DNA of 64,000 nucleotides from the NCBI GenBank assembly GCA_001604215.1, contig LVAX01000072.1:86913-150912 (forward strand), written 5' to 3'. Positions within the stretch are counted from its first letter, which is position 1. Each line of letters opens with the position of its first letter. The notes beneath the pieces are model-generated. The model made no database searches. It saw only the letters and a program-made list of their open reading frames with translations, and had not been told where the DNA came from. The translations under genes and the position numbers were made by a program. Source of the stretch: Clostridiales bacterium Firm_18. GTDB taxonomy: Bacteria > Bacillota > Clostridia > Monoglobales > Firm-18. This document shows positions 34,593-42,747 of this stretch, piece by piece.

Positions 34593-35463
34593 CGGACTTG
34601 TTACATCAAAGGAAGCGGTAGAGCGTGGCTATGTGTCTGATAAGATCCTGCCACCTGAGCCGGAAAAGTGTAAGTTTTGCGGTCAAACACTGTATTATGA
34701 GGGACTTGTGATTAATGGATCTGTTTTGATATGGATGACACAGCCTGAACGCTGCCGCTGCAAGAAAGCCGTTGAATATTGGAAAAAGTATGACAAGGAG
34801 CAAGAGGAAAAGAAGGCGGCCGAGGAAAAAGCAAAGAAGCAAGCGGAGATGAATGCGCGTATTCAAAGGCTTATTGGTAAGAGCGGTATAAAAAAGCGAT
34901 TTATGAACAGAACGTTCGACAATTTTATAGTTAACGAAACCAATAGGGAAGCCTTTGAAATTGCAAAACGATACGCTGATGAATTCCCTAAATTTGCGGC
35001 CGAAGGCAAGGGCTTATATTTCGAGGGTACATTTGGTACAGGTAAAACCCACCTTGCAGTTGCAATAGCTCTGCAGTTAATGAATTGCAATATCCCGGTT
35101 ATATGTAAAACTTCTATTGACTTGTTAAACGATATCAAACGTACCTTTGACAGTGACTACGGCAGCTCTGAACATCAGGTATTACAAGTTTATAAAGACG
35201 TTGACCTGTTGATAATTGATGATTTAGGAAAAGAGATGGCTACAGAATGGTCTTTGGCAACTTTATATGACATTTTAAATGATCGCTATGAAACCATGCG
35301 GCCAACGATTATAACAACAAACTACAATGACGAGGCTTTAGTGGCTCGATTGACGCCAAGAGGATTTGATAACACAAATATGGGCGCCTTGATGAGTCGA
35401 TTAAAGGGCACTTCCGCTGTGGTAACCATGGCATGGGAAGACTACAGAAGTGGTGGTTATTGA
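34513..35463 (+). CDS. DnaC-like helicase loader
   Basis: 316 residues. AAA+ ATPase with Walker A GTFGTGKTHLA, Walker B LLIIDDLG, and sensor TIITTNYN. The N-terminus has a zinc motif (CKFCG...CRCKK), as in DnaI-type loaders. The likely start is GTG 34513, 8 bases after AAAGGAGG (34497-34504), giving an 80-base overlap with the initiator gene; ATG 34534 lacks a ribosome binding site. It loads the replicative helicase at the phage origin. Confidence 0.85.
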   Translation: MDSIGNIMGKIPVPQAASKQARDLENNGLVTSKEAVERGYVSDKILPPEPEKCKFCGQTLYYEGLVINGSVLIWMTQPERCRCKKAVEYWKKYDKEQEEKKAAEEKAKKQAEMNARIQRLIGKSGIKKRFMNRTFDNFIVNETNREAFEIAKRYADEFPKFAAEGKGLYFEGTFGTGKTHLAVAIALQLMNCNIPVICKTSIDLLNDIKRTFDSDYGSSEHQVLQVYKDVDLLIIDDLGKEMATEWSLATLYDILNDRYETMRPTIITTNYNDEALVARLTPRGFDNTNMGALMSRLKGTSAVVTMAWEDYRSGGY

Positions 35464-35464
35464 T

Positions 35465-36322
35465 ATGGCAAAGCATTATGGAGACGGATGCGTTAAGGAA
35501 CTTTGCAACAGTATTAAAAGTTTGGGAGGCAAGCATTCGGCATGGCAAGTATTTGAGGACTTTCTTGAGGTTTCAGCGATATCCATAAGTAACGCTGTTG
35601 ACTGGGTGCACTCCGAGGAACGGGAAAAGCGGTACTTTGAAATTATCAAACGCTATGACAAAAGCGAAGTTGAGAAATTTGCTGAAATGTTAGGCATACT
35701 TGTAAACGCTTTGGAGCAATGTGTGCCAAGGCCGAAGGATATTCTTGGCGAAGTATTTCATCTGCTTGAGCTGCACAATAAGTATAAAGGACAATTTTTC
35801 ACGCCACAGCATATATGCGACTTGATGGGTGAAATAAACTTCGGCAATCAAGACGAAAACATTGCAAAAAAAGGCTACATAACGGTATGCGAGCCTTGTG
35901 TCGGCAGTGGTGCCATGATATTTGGAATTGCAAATGCTATGGGTTCCAACAAATACAATTACACAAAGCAGATGGTAGTTACAGCCACTGATATTGATCC
36001 GAAATGCGTATATATGTCTTATCTGCAATTTAGTTTGTACGGCATTCCGGCAGTAGTTATCCATGGCGACACCATTGCCATGAAAGAGTGGTCCCGTTGG
36101 TACACTCCTGTGTATATGCTTGATGGGTGGTTATGGCGTCAAAGATGCGGCAATGCAGATAAAATATATGAAGATGATGAAGCATTAAAGATGTCTGCCG
36201 ACCCAATGTATGTAGCCATCAAAAAAACACAGGTGCTTTCGGGTAAAACCAAGGCAGTGACGGCGGCAACCTATGATATTGAGTTAAAAACCGAAAAGAA
36301 CGGTCAATTAAAACTATTTTGA
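35465..36322 (+). CDS. N6-adenine methylase-like protein without the NPPY motif
   Basis: 285 residues from ATG 35465. Resembles the HsdM/type I N6-methylase core: GQFFTPQHICDLM, the SAM-binding EPCVGSGAMIFGIA, and TDIDPKCVYMSYLQ. The catalytic (N/D)PP(Y/F) is absent. The place where it would fall reads GDTIAMKEWSRWYTPVYML. It therefore may bind SAM without methylating, or use another residue. It is set in the replication region, one base after the loader stop. Confidence 0.7.
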   Translation: MAKHYGDGCVKELCNSIKSLGGKHSAWQVFEDFLEVSAISISNAVDWVHSEEREKRYFEIIKRYDKSEVEKFAEMLGILVNALEQCVPRPKDILGEVFHLLELHNKYKGQFFTPQHICDLMGEINFGNQDENIAKKGYITVCEPCVGSGAMIFGIANAMGSNKYNYTKQMVVTATDIDPKCVYMSYLQFSLYGIPAVVIHGDTIAMKEWSRWYTPVYMLDGWLWRQRCGNADKIYEDDEALKMSADPMYVAIKKTQVLSGKTKAVTAATYDIELKTEKNGQLKLF

Positions 36323-36334
36323 AAGGAGTTAACC

Positions 36335-37726
36335 ATGATTAAACTTATTGATATAAACAAAATTGGACCTCATCCAAATAACCCAAGGAAGGAGCTTGGT
36401 GACTTGACCGAGCTTGTCGAGAGCATAAAAGTGCAAGGAGTATTGCAAAATTTAACGGTTGTACCACGAGAGCCTGGTTACTGCATATCATGTAAGCTCT
36501 GGAATGGCGGAGTTGGTAAATGCACAGAAGGGCACGACACGAATGAACGTCCTCCCTGCAGCAAATGGGAGAGCGACGGAAGTTATACTGTTATAATCGG
36601 ACATCGGCGCCTTGCTGCAGCAAAGATGGCCGGGTTGAATGAAGTACCTTGTGCAATAGTTGATATGTCACCGCAGGAGCAAATCGCCACGATGTTGTTA
36701 GAGAATATGCAGCGGAGCGACCTGACAGTGTATGAACAGGCGCAGGGCTTCCAGATGATGCTCGATCTTGGAGAGACTATTGCCAATATTGCTGAAAAAA
36801 CAGGTTTTTCCGAGACGACAGTTCGCCGCAGGATTAAGCTCCTGGAGTTAGACCAGGAAAAACTTAAGGCCTCCGTTGCGAGGGGTGCAACCATCATGGA
36901 CTATGTAGAACTTGAGAAAATTGAAAATATCGAACTCCGGAATAAAGTCCTTGAATCAATCGGCACACCGAATTTTAAATGGGAGCTGCAGAGAGCTATT
37001 GACAAAGAGAGAGACGAAAAGAATATGGCTCTCCTGCTGGAGCAGCTTGATTCCTTTGCAATAAAGGTAGACAATGGCAACGGATTACGCTATATCAGGA
37101 TGTACTATGCAAGGGACTACAAGGATTTTAAGAAACCTGATGACGCCGGAGAAACTAAGTACTTCTATACCGTTTCCAATTATGGCTATGTTACTTTGTA
37201 TGCCGAGGCCGTAGAAACCGCAGAAGATGAAGAGGCAAAAAAGAGAGAAGAGCAGCGCCAGGCCCTGAGAAATGCATTGACGGAAGCATCGCGTCGCGCA
37301 TACCAGCTCCGGCGTGAATTTGTCAGTGAAATCTCTAATACCAAAGCCAAAAAGAACATGGCGGTTATCATTGAGTATCTGCTGCGGTCGATGATAGACA
37401 CTTATATCAATATCAGCTATGAAGAGATTGCAGAATTTCTCAATATTAAGCTCAATGAAGACGCCGAGGACGAATTGAGCTTTGATATCATAGCTGAACA
37501 GGTTGCCTCACAGCCAGAACGGTGCCTGCTTATTGTGACATACCTGTCCTTAGATTCCGAGAACGAGGATTACTTTGACTGGCGCAATGACTATCGGGAG
37601 AATGAAAATCTGGACATGGTTTATGACTTCCTTGAAAAGCTCGGATATGAAATGTCTGATGATGAGCAGGCGCTGAAAAATGGTACTCATGAGTTGTTCG
37701 CTCAAGATGATGAAGATATTGAGTAG
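36335..37726 (+). CDS. ParB/Spo0J-like protein
   Basis: 463 residues, start after GAAAGGAG. The N-terminus is the ParB/Srx fold (HPNNPRKELGDLTELVESI, GHRRLAAAKMAGL, LLENMQRSDLTVYEQA) followed by a helix-turn-helix (IAEKTGFSETTVRRRIKLLEL). A Cys-rich insert (CISCKLWNGGVGKCTEGHD...PPCSKW) interrupts the ParB fold between the first strand and GHRR. The C-terminal half is helical. In phages such proteins serve in DNA handling and not necessarily in partition. Confidence 0.82.
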   Translation: MIKLIDINKIGPHPNNPRKELGDLTELVESIKVQGVLQNLTVVPREPGYCISCKLWNGGVGKCTEGHDTNERPPCSKWESDGSYTVIIGHRRLAAAKMAGLNEVPCAIVDMSPQEQIATMLLENMQRSDLTVYEQAQGFQMMLDLGETIANIAEKTGFSETTVRRRIKLLELDQEKLKASVARGATIMDYVELEKIENIELRNKVLESIGTPNFKWELQRAIDKERDEKNMALLLEQLDSFAIKVDNGNGLRYIRMYYARDYKDFKKPDDAGETKYFYTVSNYGYVTLYAEAVETAEDEEAKKREEQRQALRNALTEASRRAYQLRREFVSEISNTKAKKNMAVIIEYLLRSMIDTYINISYEEIAEFLNIKLNEDAEDELSFDIIAEQVASQPERCLLIVTYLSLDSENEDYFDWRNDYRENENLDMVYDFLEKLGYEMSDDEQALKNGTHELFAQDDEDIE

Positions 37727-37741
37727 AAAGGAAGAAAGGCT

Positions 37742-38725
37742 ATGAACAAAAGCCGTATAGAATGGTGTGATTATACATGGAATCCTATTACAGGATGTCG
37801 GCATGGTTGTGAATATTGCTATGCAAAAGGTATTGCAAAGCGCTTTGCAGGTGATGTTAGACTAAACATGGCTGACGAACGCTGCAAGCAGAAAGATGGC
37901 ATATATGTACTTGATACTGCGTTTACAACGGACAGAGGCATTATAAACTATCCCTTTGGATTTGCCCCTACTATACATAATTACCGATTTGATTGGCCGG
38001 GAAAAGTGAAGAACGGTGCAAAGGTTTTTGTGGGGGCAATGACAGACTTATTTGGCAGTTGGGTACCGGATTTTTTAATTAAAAAGGTGTTTGATACCTG
38101 TGAGCAGTATCCGCAGCATGTTTATATATTTCTTACTAAAAATCCAAGGCGGTATCTGGAATTACATGAGCAAAAGCTGCTGCCATGTAAAGAAAACTAT
38201 TGGTTCGGAACAACAGTCACAAAGTCGGCAGATGAATTTATATGGGTAAAAAATACACCATATAAAACGTTTGTAAGCATCGAGCCGATATTAGAACCAT
38301 TCAGAGAGTTGAATTCTGATGCGTTGCCGGATTGGGTAATTGTGGGGGCAGAAACAGGAAACCGAAAGGATAAAGTTGTGCCGGAGCGTTGGTGGATTGA
38401 GGAAATTGTCCAGCAATGCAAGAAGCATGATATTCCGTTGTTTATGAAAAACAGCCTACAAGACCTGATGGAAGAGGACTTTGTTCAAGAGTGGCCGAAG
38501 CAGCTTAAAAACCATTTCCAATTAAGTCAGAAGCTAAAAAATAGACTGGATGACAAATGCGTTTTCTGCTCAAAGGAAATGCCAATGAAAGAAATGATTG
38601 CTCTTTTGTATCGTGCCAGAAGGGGCGAGGGAGCAAAAAGGTTAGGATATAGTTGTCACAGTTGCTTTGAGCCTTTTAAAAAAAGTTTAAATTCCGGGGA
38701 GGGTCTTGATAGTGAAAAAAACTGA
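37742..38725 (+). CDS. DUF5131 (phage Gp37/Gp68) protein, radical-SAM-like
   Basis: 327 residues. The N-terminus SRIEWCDYTWNP then GCRHGCEYCYA is the family signature, with C19-x3-C23-x2-C26 as in radical SAM iron-sulfur sites. FLTKNPRRYLEL and WVIVGAETGNRKDKVV are also typical. A C-terminal zinc-like module (CVFCSKEM, CHSCFEPF) is added. The substrate is unknown. It starts 15 bases after the ParB-like gene. Confidence 0.82.
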   Translation: MNKSRIEWCDYTWNPITGCRHGCEYCYAKGIAKRFAGDVRLNMADERCKQKDGIYVLDTAFTTDRGIINYPFGFAPTIHNYRFDWPGKVKNGAKVFVGAMTDLFGSWVPDFLIKKVFDTCEQYPQHVYIFLTKNPRRYLELHEQKLLPCKENYWFGTTVTKSADEFIWVKNTPYKTFVSIEPILEPFRELNSDALPDWVIVGAETGNRKDKVVPERWWIEEIVQQCKKHDIPLFMKNSLQDLMEEDFVQEWPKQLKNHFQLSQKLKNRLDDKCVFCSKEMPMKEMIALLYRARRGEGAKRLGYSCHSCFEPFKKSLNSGEGLDSEKN

Positions 38726-39053
38726 CGAAATCATAAAAAGTAAATATCTTGCCGTAAAAGAGATAGGCAAAGATGGCGGCTACGGCTTTGTGTGGCTGCC
38801 AGGAGCAAAAAAGCCCGTAATGGTGGTGTTTAGCTGGGGTGGCGGCTGGGATCATGTTTCGGTCAGCCATAAAAATAGATGCTGTACATGGGAGGAAATG
38901 TGTAAGATTAAAGATATTTTCTTCTATGAATACGAATGGGTGGTGCAATATCACCCTGCTAAAGAAGATTATGTTAACATTCATCCATATGTACTACATT
39001 TATGGCGACCACAAAATGAAACTATCCCTATACCACCGAAGGAATTTGTTTAG
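38712..39053 (+). CDS. DUF7694-like phage protein
   Basis: 113 residues from GTG 38712, 8 bases after GGGGAGGG; TTG 38706 is only 2 bases after it. Aromatic-rich compact domain with WDHVSVSHKNR, TWEEMCKIKDIFFYE and VNIHPYVLHLWRP, a pattern common in phages. Function unknown. Confidence 0.65.
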   Translation: MKKTDEIIKSKYLAVKEIGKDGGYGFVWLPGAKKPVMVVFSWGGGWDHVSVSHKNRCCTWEEMCKIKDIFFYEYEWVVQYHPAKEDYVNIHPYVLHLWRPQNETIPIPPKEFV

Positions 39054-39073
39054 AGAGGAAGGCAAATAGGCTG

Positions 39074-39469
39074 ATGTCTAAAAGAAAGTATCCTTTGACC
39101 GCAAATGAGGGTGTGGAACAGGCTGCCCTATTCCATTGGGCGGCCTTACAGCAAAATGTGTACCCCGAACTTGAGTGGATGTATCATATCCCAAACGGAG
39201 GTTCCCGGCACAGATTAGAGGCATACAACCTTAAAAAACAGGGTGTAAAATCAGGAGTTCCGGACATATGTCTCCCGGTGGCACGAGGCGAGTATCACGG
39301 GTTATATATAGAGCTTAAAGCTCATAACAATACTCCCACAGAAAATCAAAAGAAATGGCTTGCCGGCCTGAAAAAGAATGGCTATTATTCTGTAATATGC
39401 TGGGGGTGGGAGCAGGCCGCAGAAGCAATAAAACAATACTTAAGTATAGGAATGGAGGAAGCGAGATGA
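39074..39469 (+). CDS. VRR-NUC domain nuclease
   Basis: 131 residues of the PD-(D/E)xK superfamily. The active-site motif is visible as GVPDICLP and LYIELKAH (D...E-x-K), with HIPNGGSRH before it, typical of phage VRR-NUC. It probably acts on branched phage DNA. Its stop overlaps the beta-clamp start in ATGA. Confidence 0.85.
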   Translation: MSKRKYPLTANEGVEQAALFHWAALQQNVYPELEWMYHIPNGGSRHRLEAYNLKKQGVKSGVPDICLPVARGEYHGLYIELKAHNNTPTENQKKWLAGLKKNGYYSVICWGWEQAAEAIKQYLSIGMEEAR

Positions 39470-40515
39470 AAATAGACAAATCTGAAATTGCGTTAAGGCT
39501 TGGAAAACTTAAAAGCATTCTAACAAACAAGTTAGATGAAACAGCAAACGGCGTACTATTTAAAGATAATTGCCTGTTTGCAAATAATTATGAGATTGGA
39601 ATTAAGGCAAGGCTTGATATTGACACCGCTGAAACTTTTGTAATCCCAAGGCGCGCTATTGAAATGATTGAAAACCTTCCCCAAGGAATTATTGAAATCA
39701 CAGGAGATGAAAAGAGCATTAGCATAAAATCAGGGAGCATAAAAAACAAATACAGCACAACAGCGCCGGAGGAGTTTCCTCTTATAGACACCTTTGAGGA
39801 AGCAATTGGCTCTGCAACCTTAAATGGCGGTAAATTCCAAGACGCTTTGAATTCAGTCTTGTATGCAGTTTCTGAAAACTCAAACAAACCTATATTGACA
39901 GGTGTGTTGCTAGATGCAAAGGAAGGAAGCATTAATATTGTCGGCTGTGACGGTTATCGGATTGCATGGAACAAGTTGAGCTATGATGATGAATTTAATG
40001 TAGTTATTCCGAAAAACACTATACAAAAACTCCTTTCAATAGGAATTGCTGGCGACATATCTTTTTCGTGGAACGATAAAAAAATCATATTCAGGAACAA
40101 AGATTACGAGGTCTGCTCCCGAATTCTTGATGGAAGCTACATTGATTACAATAAACTGTTCGTTAGACACGAAAATCAAACAATTATTGACAGAAAAAAT
40201 TTTTCTGAAGCCATTCATAGAGCAATGATATGCATAAATGATAGAGATGTAAAAGGAAATGCGCTTGTATTCCATTTTGATGAGGATGATGTAAAAATAG
40301 CAGTTAAACAGGAAAACTCGGAATACGAGGAAAGCATTAAGCTGGATGCTCCGGTGGATCAGCCTGTGGGAATTGCTTTTAATGGCAGATATGTTTTTGA
40401 AGCTATAAAATCATTTACAGCCGATAAACTTTCAGTACATCTTGGAACGCCCCTGCAACCTATGCTTCTTGACGATGGAGACCTTATGGCATTAGTCCTT
40501 CCTGTAAAATTGTAA
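39466..40515 (+). CDS. dnaN: Phage-encoded DNA polymerase III beta subunit (sliding clamp)
   Basis: 349 residues from ATG 39466 after GGAGGAAGCG. Three repeated clamp domains; the middle one has LNSVLYAVSENSNKPILTGVLL and GCDGYRIAW, strongly DnaN-like, and the end LLDDGDLMALVLPVKL matches the C-terminal clamp motif. It would ring the DNA and tether polymerase at phage forks. The host must have its own dnaN elsewhere. A clamp gene in a temperate contractile phage of this size is uncommon. Confidence 0.85.
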   Translation: MKIDKSEIALRLGKLKSILTNKLDETANGVLFKDNCLFANNYEIGIKARLDIDTAETFVIPRRAIEMIENLPQGIIEITGDEKSISIKSGSIKNKYSTTAPEEFPLIDTFEEAIGSATLNGGKFQDALNSVLYAVSENSNKPILTGVLLDAKEGSINIVGCDGYRIAWNKLSYDDEFNVVIPKNTIQKLLSIGIAGDISFSWNDKKIIFRNKDYEVCSRILDGSYIDYNKLFVRHENQTIIDRKNFSEAIHRAMICINDRDVKGNALVFHFDEDDVKIAVKQENSEYEESIKLDAPVDQPVGIAFNGRYVFEAIKSFTADKLSVHLGTPLQPMLLDDGDLMALVLPVKL

Positions 40516-40532
40516 GGAGGTATTACGATAAC

Positions 40533-41015
40533 ATGAAAAAAATGTTTCTATTATGCATGATGGTGATGGTTATTACAATTTACATAACAGCTAAGCATCC
40601 GGAACATTCAGACATACAATCCGCTGCTGAATTGACTGCTGAAGTAATGGAGGTAACAGAACCATTGCCAACGGAAGAGCCATCATGCCCTAAATTTACA
40701 CAAGAGGAAATAGAGTTAATAGCAAAGGTTGTTTATGCTGAAGCAAGAGGCGAGTGTGACGAGGGGCAACAGGCGGTTGTGCAAGTGATAATGAACAGGG
40801 TAAACAGCACAGTATATCCCGACGCAATAAGCGAAGTTATCCAGCAGCCGGGGCAGTTCGTTGTCGGCAGCAGATACACAGACAAAGAAATGCGGAACGT
40901 GGAATATGTTTTGGAAAATGGCTACGATTTGCCGTCTGATGTGATGTATTTCGGAACTTGGAAATTCCGGAGTGGTGAGGCAATAAAGATAGGGAATCAT
41001 TGGTTTATGAGGTGA
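40533..41015 (+). CDS. SleB-like cell wall hydrolase
   Basis: 160 residues. The N-terminal hydrophobic segment (MFLLCMMVMVITIYITA) is a signal or anchor, followed by a short acidic linker and the Hydrolase_2 domain of SleB/CwlJ proteins (LIAKVVYAEARGEC with the catalytic Glu, AVVQVIMNRV). The ATG follows AAGGAGG. It sits in the early region, away from where a lysis cassette would be expected. Confidence 0.8.
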   Translation: MKKMFLLCMMVMVITIYITAKHPEHSDIQSAAELTAEVMEVTEPLPTEEPSCPKFTQEEIELIAKVVYAEARGECDEGQQAVVQVIMNRVNSTVYPDAISEVIQQPGQFVVGSRYTDKEMRNVEYVLENGYDLPSDVMYFGTWKFRSGEAIKIGNHWFMR

Positions 41016-41057
41016 TGGAATGAGAAAAAAATAACGCCAAAACAGCAAGTTGAAAAG

Positions 41058-41390
41058 TTGTGCATAGAAGCTAACGAAACGATAAAACGGTGGAAATCGC
41101 ACAAAATCAACGGTTGTAGCGACCCGACATATCCAGACGGCGTAAACATGAATTTATTGCGTAATCACTTGATTTATTATAAACGTCAGATGCGGGATAT
41201 TTGCTTTGAACACAAAATGCCTTTACCGCCCGAAGCGTTTTTGCCCGATTTGCCCTACACGGACAGTAATTATTTCGCAGACCCGACATCAGACCGAGCA
41301 AAAAGAATTATGTCAAACCCTTATTGGAAATGTGCAAACCTCGAAAAAGTCGGCGGGGAATATGACGAAATGCAATTATCGTTGATTTAG
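41058..41390 (+). CDS. Hypothetical phage protein with an apparent early frameshift
   Basis: 110 residues in the open frame from TTG 41058, which has no ribosome binding site. A good start exists at ATG 41020 after GAGGTGATG, but it reaches a stop after MRKK in a run of seven A (41025-41031). One extra A would join MRKK to ITPKQQVEKLC and to this frame. The domain (RWKSHKINGCSDPTYPDG, NMNLLRNHLIYYKRQM) recurs in Firmicute phages. So the true gene likely spans 41020-41390 and carries a homopolymer frameshift, or slips. Confidence 0.55.
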   Translation: MCIEANETIKRWKSHKINGCSDPTYPDGVNMNLLRNHLIYYKRQMRDICFEHKMPLPPEAFLPDLPYTDSNYFADPTSDRAKRIMSNPYWKCANLEKVGGEYDEMQLSLI

Positions 41391-41410
41391 AAAAGATTGG
41401 AGGAATAACC

Positions 41411-41587
41411 GTGAACAACCAAATAGAAAACGCAAAAAAGCTATTGTGGCACTATTTTAAAGTTGTAGCGGATAAAAGCGGTGTTGTGTTAGATAACGAT
41501 TGCCGAGTTGAAATTGAAGGGATAGTTGATGATATTGCTGACGGTGTGCTGGATGAAATTTATATACGAAAGGAGAGCCAAAAATGA
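41411..41587 (+). CDS. Small hypothetical phage protein
   Basis: 58 residues, GTG start after TTGGAGGAATAACC. Acidic helical protein (KKLLWHYFKVVADK, EIEGIVDDIADGVLDEI). Its stop overlaps the next ATG. No family recognised. Confidence 0.6.
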   Translation: MNNQIENAKKLLWHYFKVVADKSGVVLDNDCRVEIEGIVDDIADGVLDEIYIRKESQK

Positions 41588-41766
41588 TTGATAAACAATA
41601 CGGCAAATTGAGCCTCGTGTGCGACAACTGCGGGGATGGGAAAGAAGGATTTAATAATATCAGCGAAATACTGGAATTCGTTTCGGAGGAAGGATGGATA
41701 ACCCGAAACGCAAATGGCACCTGGGAGCATTATTGCCCCACGTGCTCGGAGGTGGCGGAGATATGA
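41584..41766 (+). CDS. Small zinc-ribbon phage protein
   Basis: 60 residues. CDNCGDG near the N-terminus and CPTC near the C-terminus form a likely zinc ribbon. ATG overlaps the previous stop after AAAGGAGAG, and its stop overlaps the next start. Confidence 0.65.
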   Translation: MIDKQYGKLSLVCDNCGDGKEGFNNISEILEFVSEEGWITRNANGTWEHYCPTCSEVAEI

Positions 41767-42113
41767 GTGACACAGAAAAAGCTATTATAGGTATGCAAGG
41801 TTTAAAAGAAGTTTTGCCACCTTTGCTTTTAAAAATCAATTATGAGGGTTTAGGCAAAGAAGATGCGCTTGAACTTTCTGAACACCTTGACTTGGCGATA
41901 CAATCCCTTCGGGAAAAGGCAGGACGGGATAAAGGGTGTGAATTTTGCAGAAACGGTGAAAAAACCGAACACATAGACAACGACAGCCTTATCAAATTCT
42001 GGATTTACAAAGATAAACTTGTTGTCGCCGCAGAAATTGGCGGCGAACGCATAGAGTTTGCGCGAAAAATAAAGTTTTGCTTTATGTGCGGGCGGCGTTT
42101 GGGGGGGAATTGA
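41763..42113 (+). CDS. Zinc-ribbon phage protein
   Basis: 116 residues from ATG 41763. Helical N-terminal half, then CEFCRNGE and CFMCGRRL forming one zinc site, a layout frequent in Firmicute phage early regions. An upstream in-frame start at 41694 lies in the previous gene. GCTCGGAGGTGG precedes the ATG. Confidence 0.65.
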   Translation: MSDTEKAIIGMQGLKEVLPPLLLKINYEGLGKEDALELSEHLDLAIQSLREKAGRDKGCEFCRNGEKTEHIDNDSLIKFWIYKDKLVVAAEIGGERIEFARKIKFCFMCGRRLGGN

Positions 42114-42116
42114 ATA

Positions 42117-42341
42117 ATGGCTTATGTCATTTGTGATATGGACGATTGCATACATAGGTCAAAGCGCAAGTTGAAAAACTGGATAAAAAAAGACGGCTCT
42201 AATTGTTATGGATGTTCCTTACCTGTTATATTGATAAGTCGAATTTTAGATAGCGATGGAGAAGTTGAGGCTGTAGTTGGAAAAGAGAATACTGCAATCT
42301 GTAACCATTATCAACCGCAGCCTGAGGAAAGTGAGGAGTAA
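42117..42341 (+). CDS. Small Cys-rich phage protein
   Basis: 74 residues with four spaced cysteines (CDMDDCIHR, CYGC, and ICNHY further on). A metal site is likely. No family recognised. It starts 3 bases after the preceding stop. Confidence 0.6.
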   Translation: MAYVICDMDDCIHRSKRKLKNWIKKDGSNCYGCSLPVILISRILDSDGEVEAVVGKENTAICNHYQPQPEESEE

Positions 42342-42344
42342 ATA

Positions 42345-42614
42345 ATGGCCAAATGTAAGGGGTGTGGAGCTGAAATTATTTTTATTAAAACGCCCGGGGG
42401 AAAATCAATGCCATGCGACGCACAAGAAGTAATCTACTGGGCCAATCGTGCGGCCAAAGGAAAGGTTGTAACGCCAAATGGCGAGGTTATCTCTTGCGAC
42501 TTCGAGGGAGATATTGACAAAGCAACAGGAATGGGCTATATTCCGCACTGGGTAACATGCCCTGCTGCAGCGCAGTTGCTAAGCATAACAAAAAGTTTCA
42601 TAGAAGGTAAATAA
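42345..42614 (+). CDS. Small zinc-binding phage protein with duplicated tail
   Basis: 89 residues. The N-terminal CKGCGAEIIFIKTPGGKSMPCD is a common phage zinc motif. Its last residues (AQLLSITKSFIEGK) are encoded by a 179-bp repeat and are identical to the end of the unrelated protein at 43300-43800. Confidence 0.65.
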   Translation: MAKCKGCGAEIIFIKTPGGKSMPCDAQEVIYWANRAAKGKVVTPNGEVISCDFEGDIDKATGMGYIPHWVTCPAAAQLLSITKSFIEGK

Positions 42615-42747
42615 CCAACACACACCGAGCCGGGGCGGCTACCCCGGCAAAAGGAGGTCACACCATGAACCGTTTTAAGTGTCCCGCATGCGGCGGGAAT
42701 CAATACACGGCCTGCGGCACGGCAGAAGGATGCATATACTGCGGGCA
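42569..42747 (+). repeat. Perfect 179-bp direct repeat, copy 1
   Basis: Identical to 43755-43933, offset 1186 bases. It covers the 3' end of one ORF, a hairpin, a ribosome binding site and the first 27 codons of a zinc-ribbon ORF. Confidence 0.95.
42629..42648 (+). promoter_or_regulatory. Hairpin before ribosome binding site, copy 1
   Basis: Perfect 7-bp stem GCCGGGG/CCCCGGC with a 6-base loop, directly followed by AAAAGGAGG. No T run follows, so a translational or processing role is more likely than termination. Confidence 0.5.

Noticed and set aside
42629..42648. Intrinsic terminator for the repeated GCCGGGG hairpin
   Set aside because: No T tract follows; a ribosome binding site follows directly.
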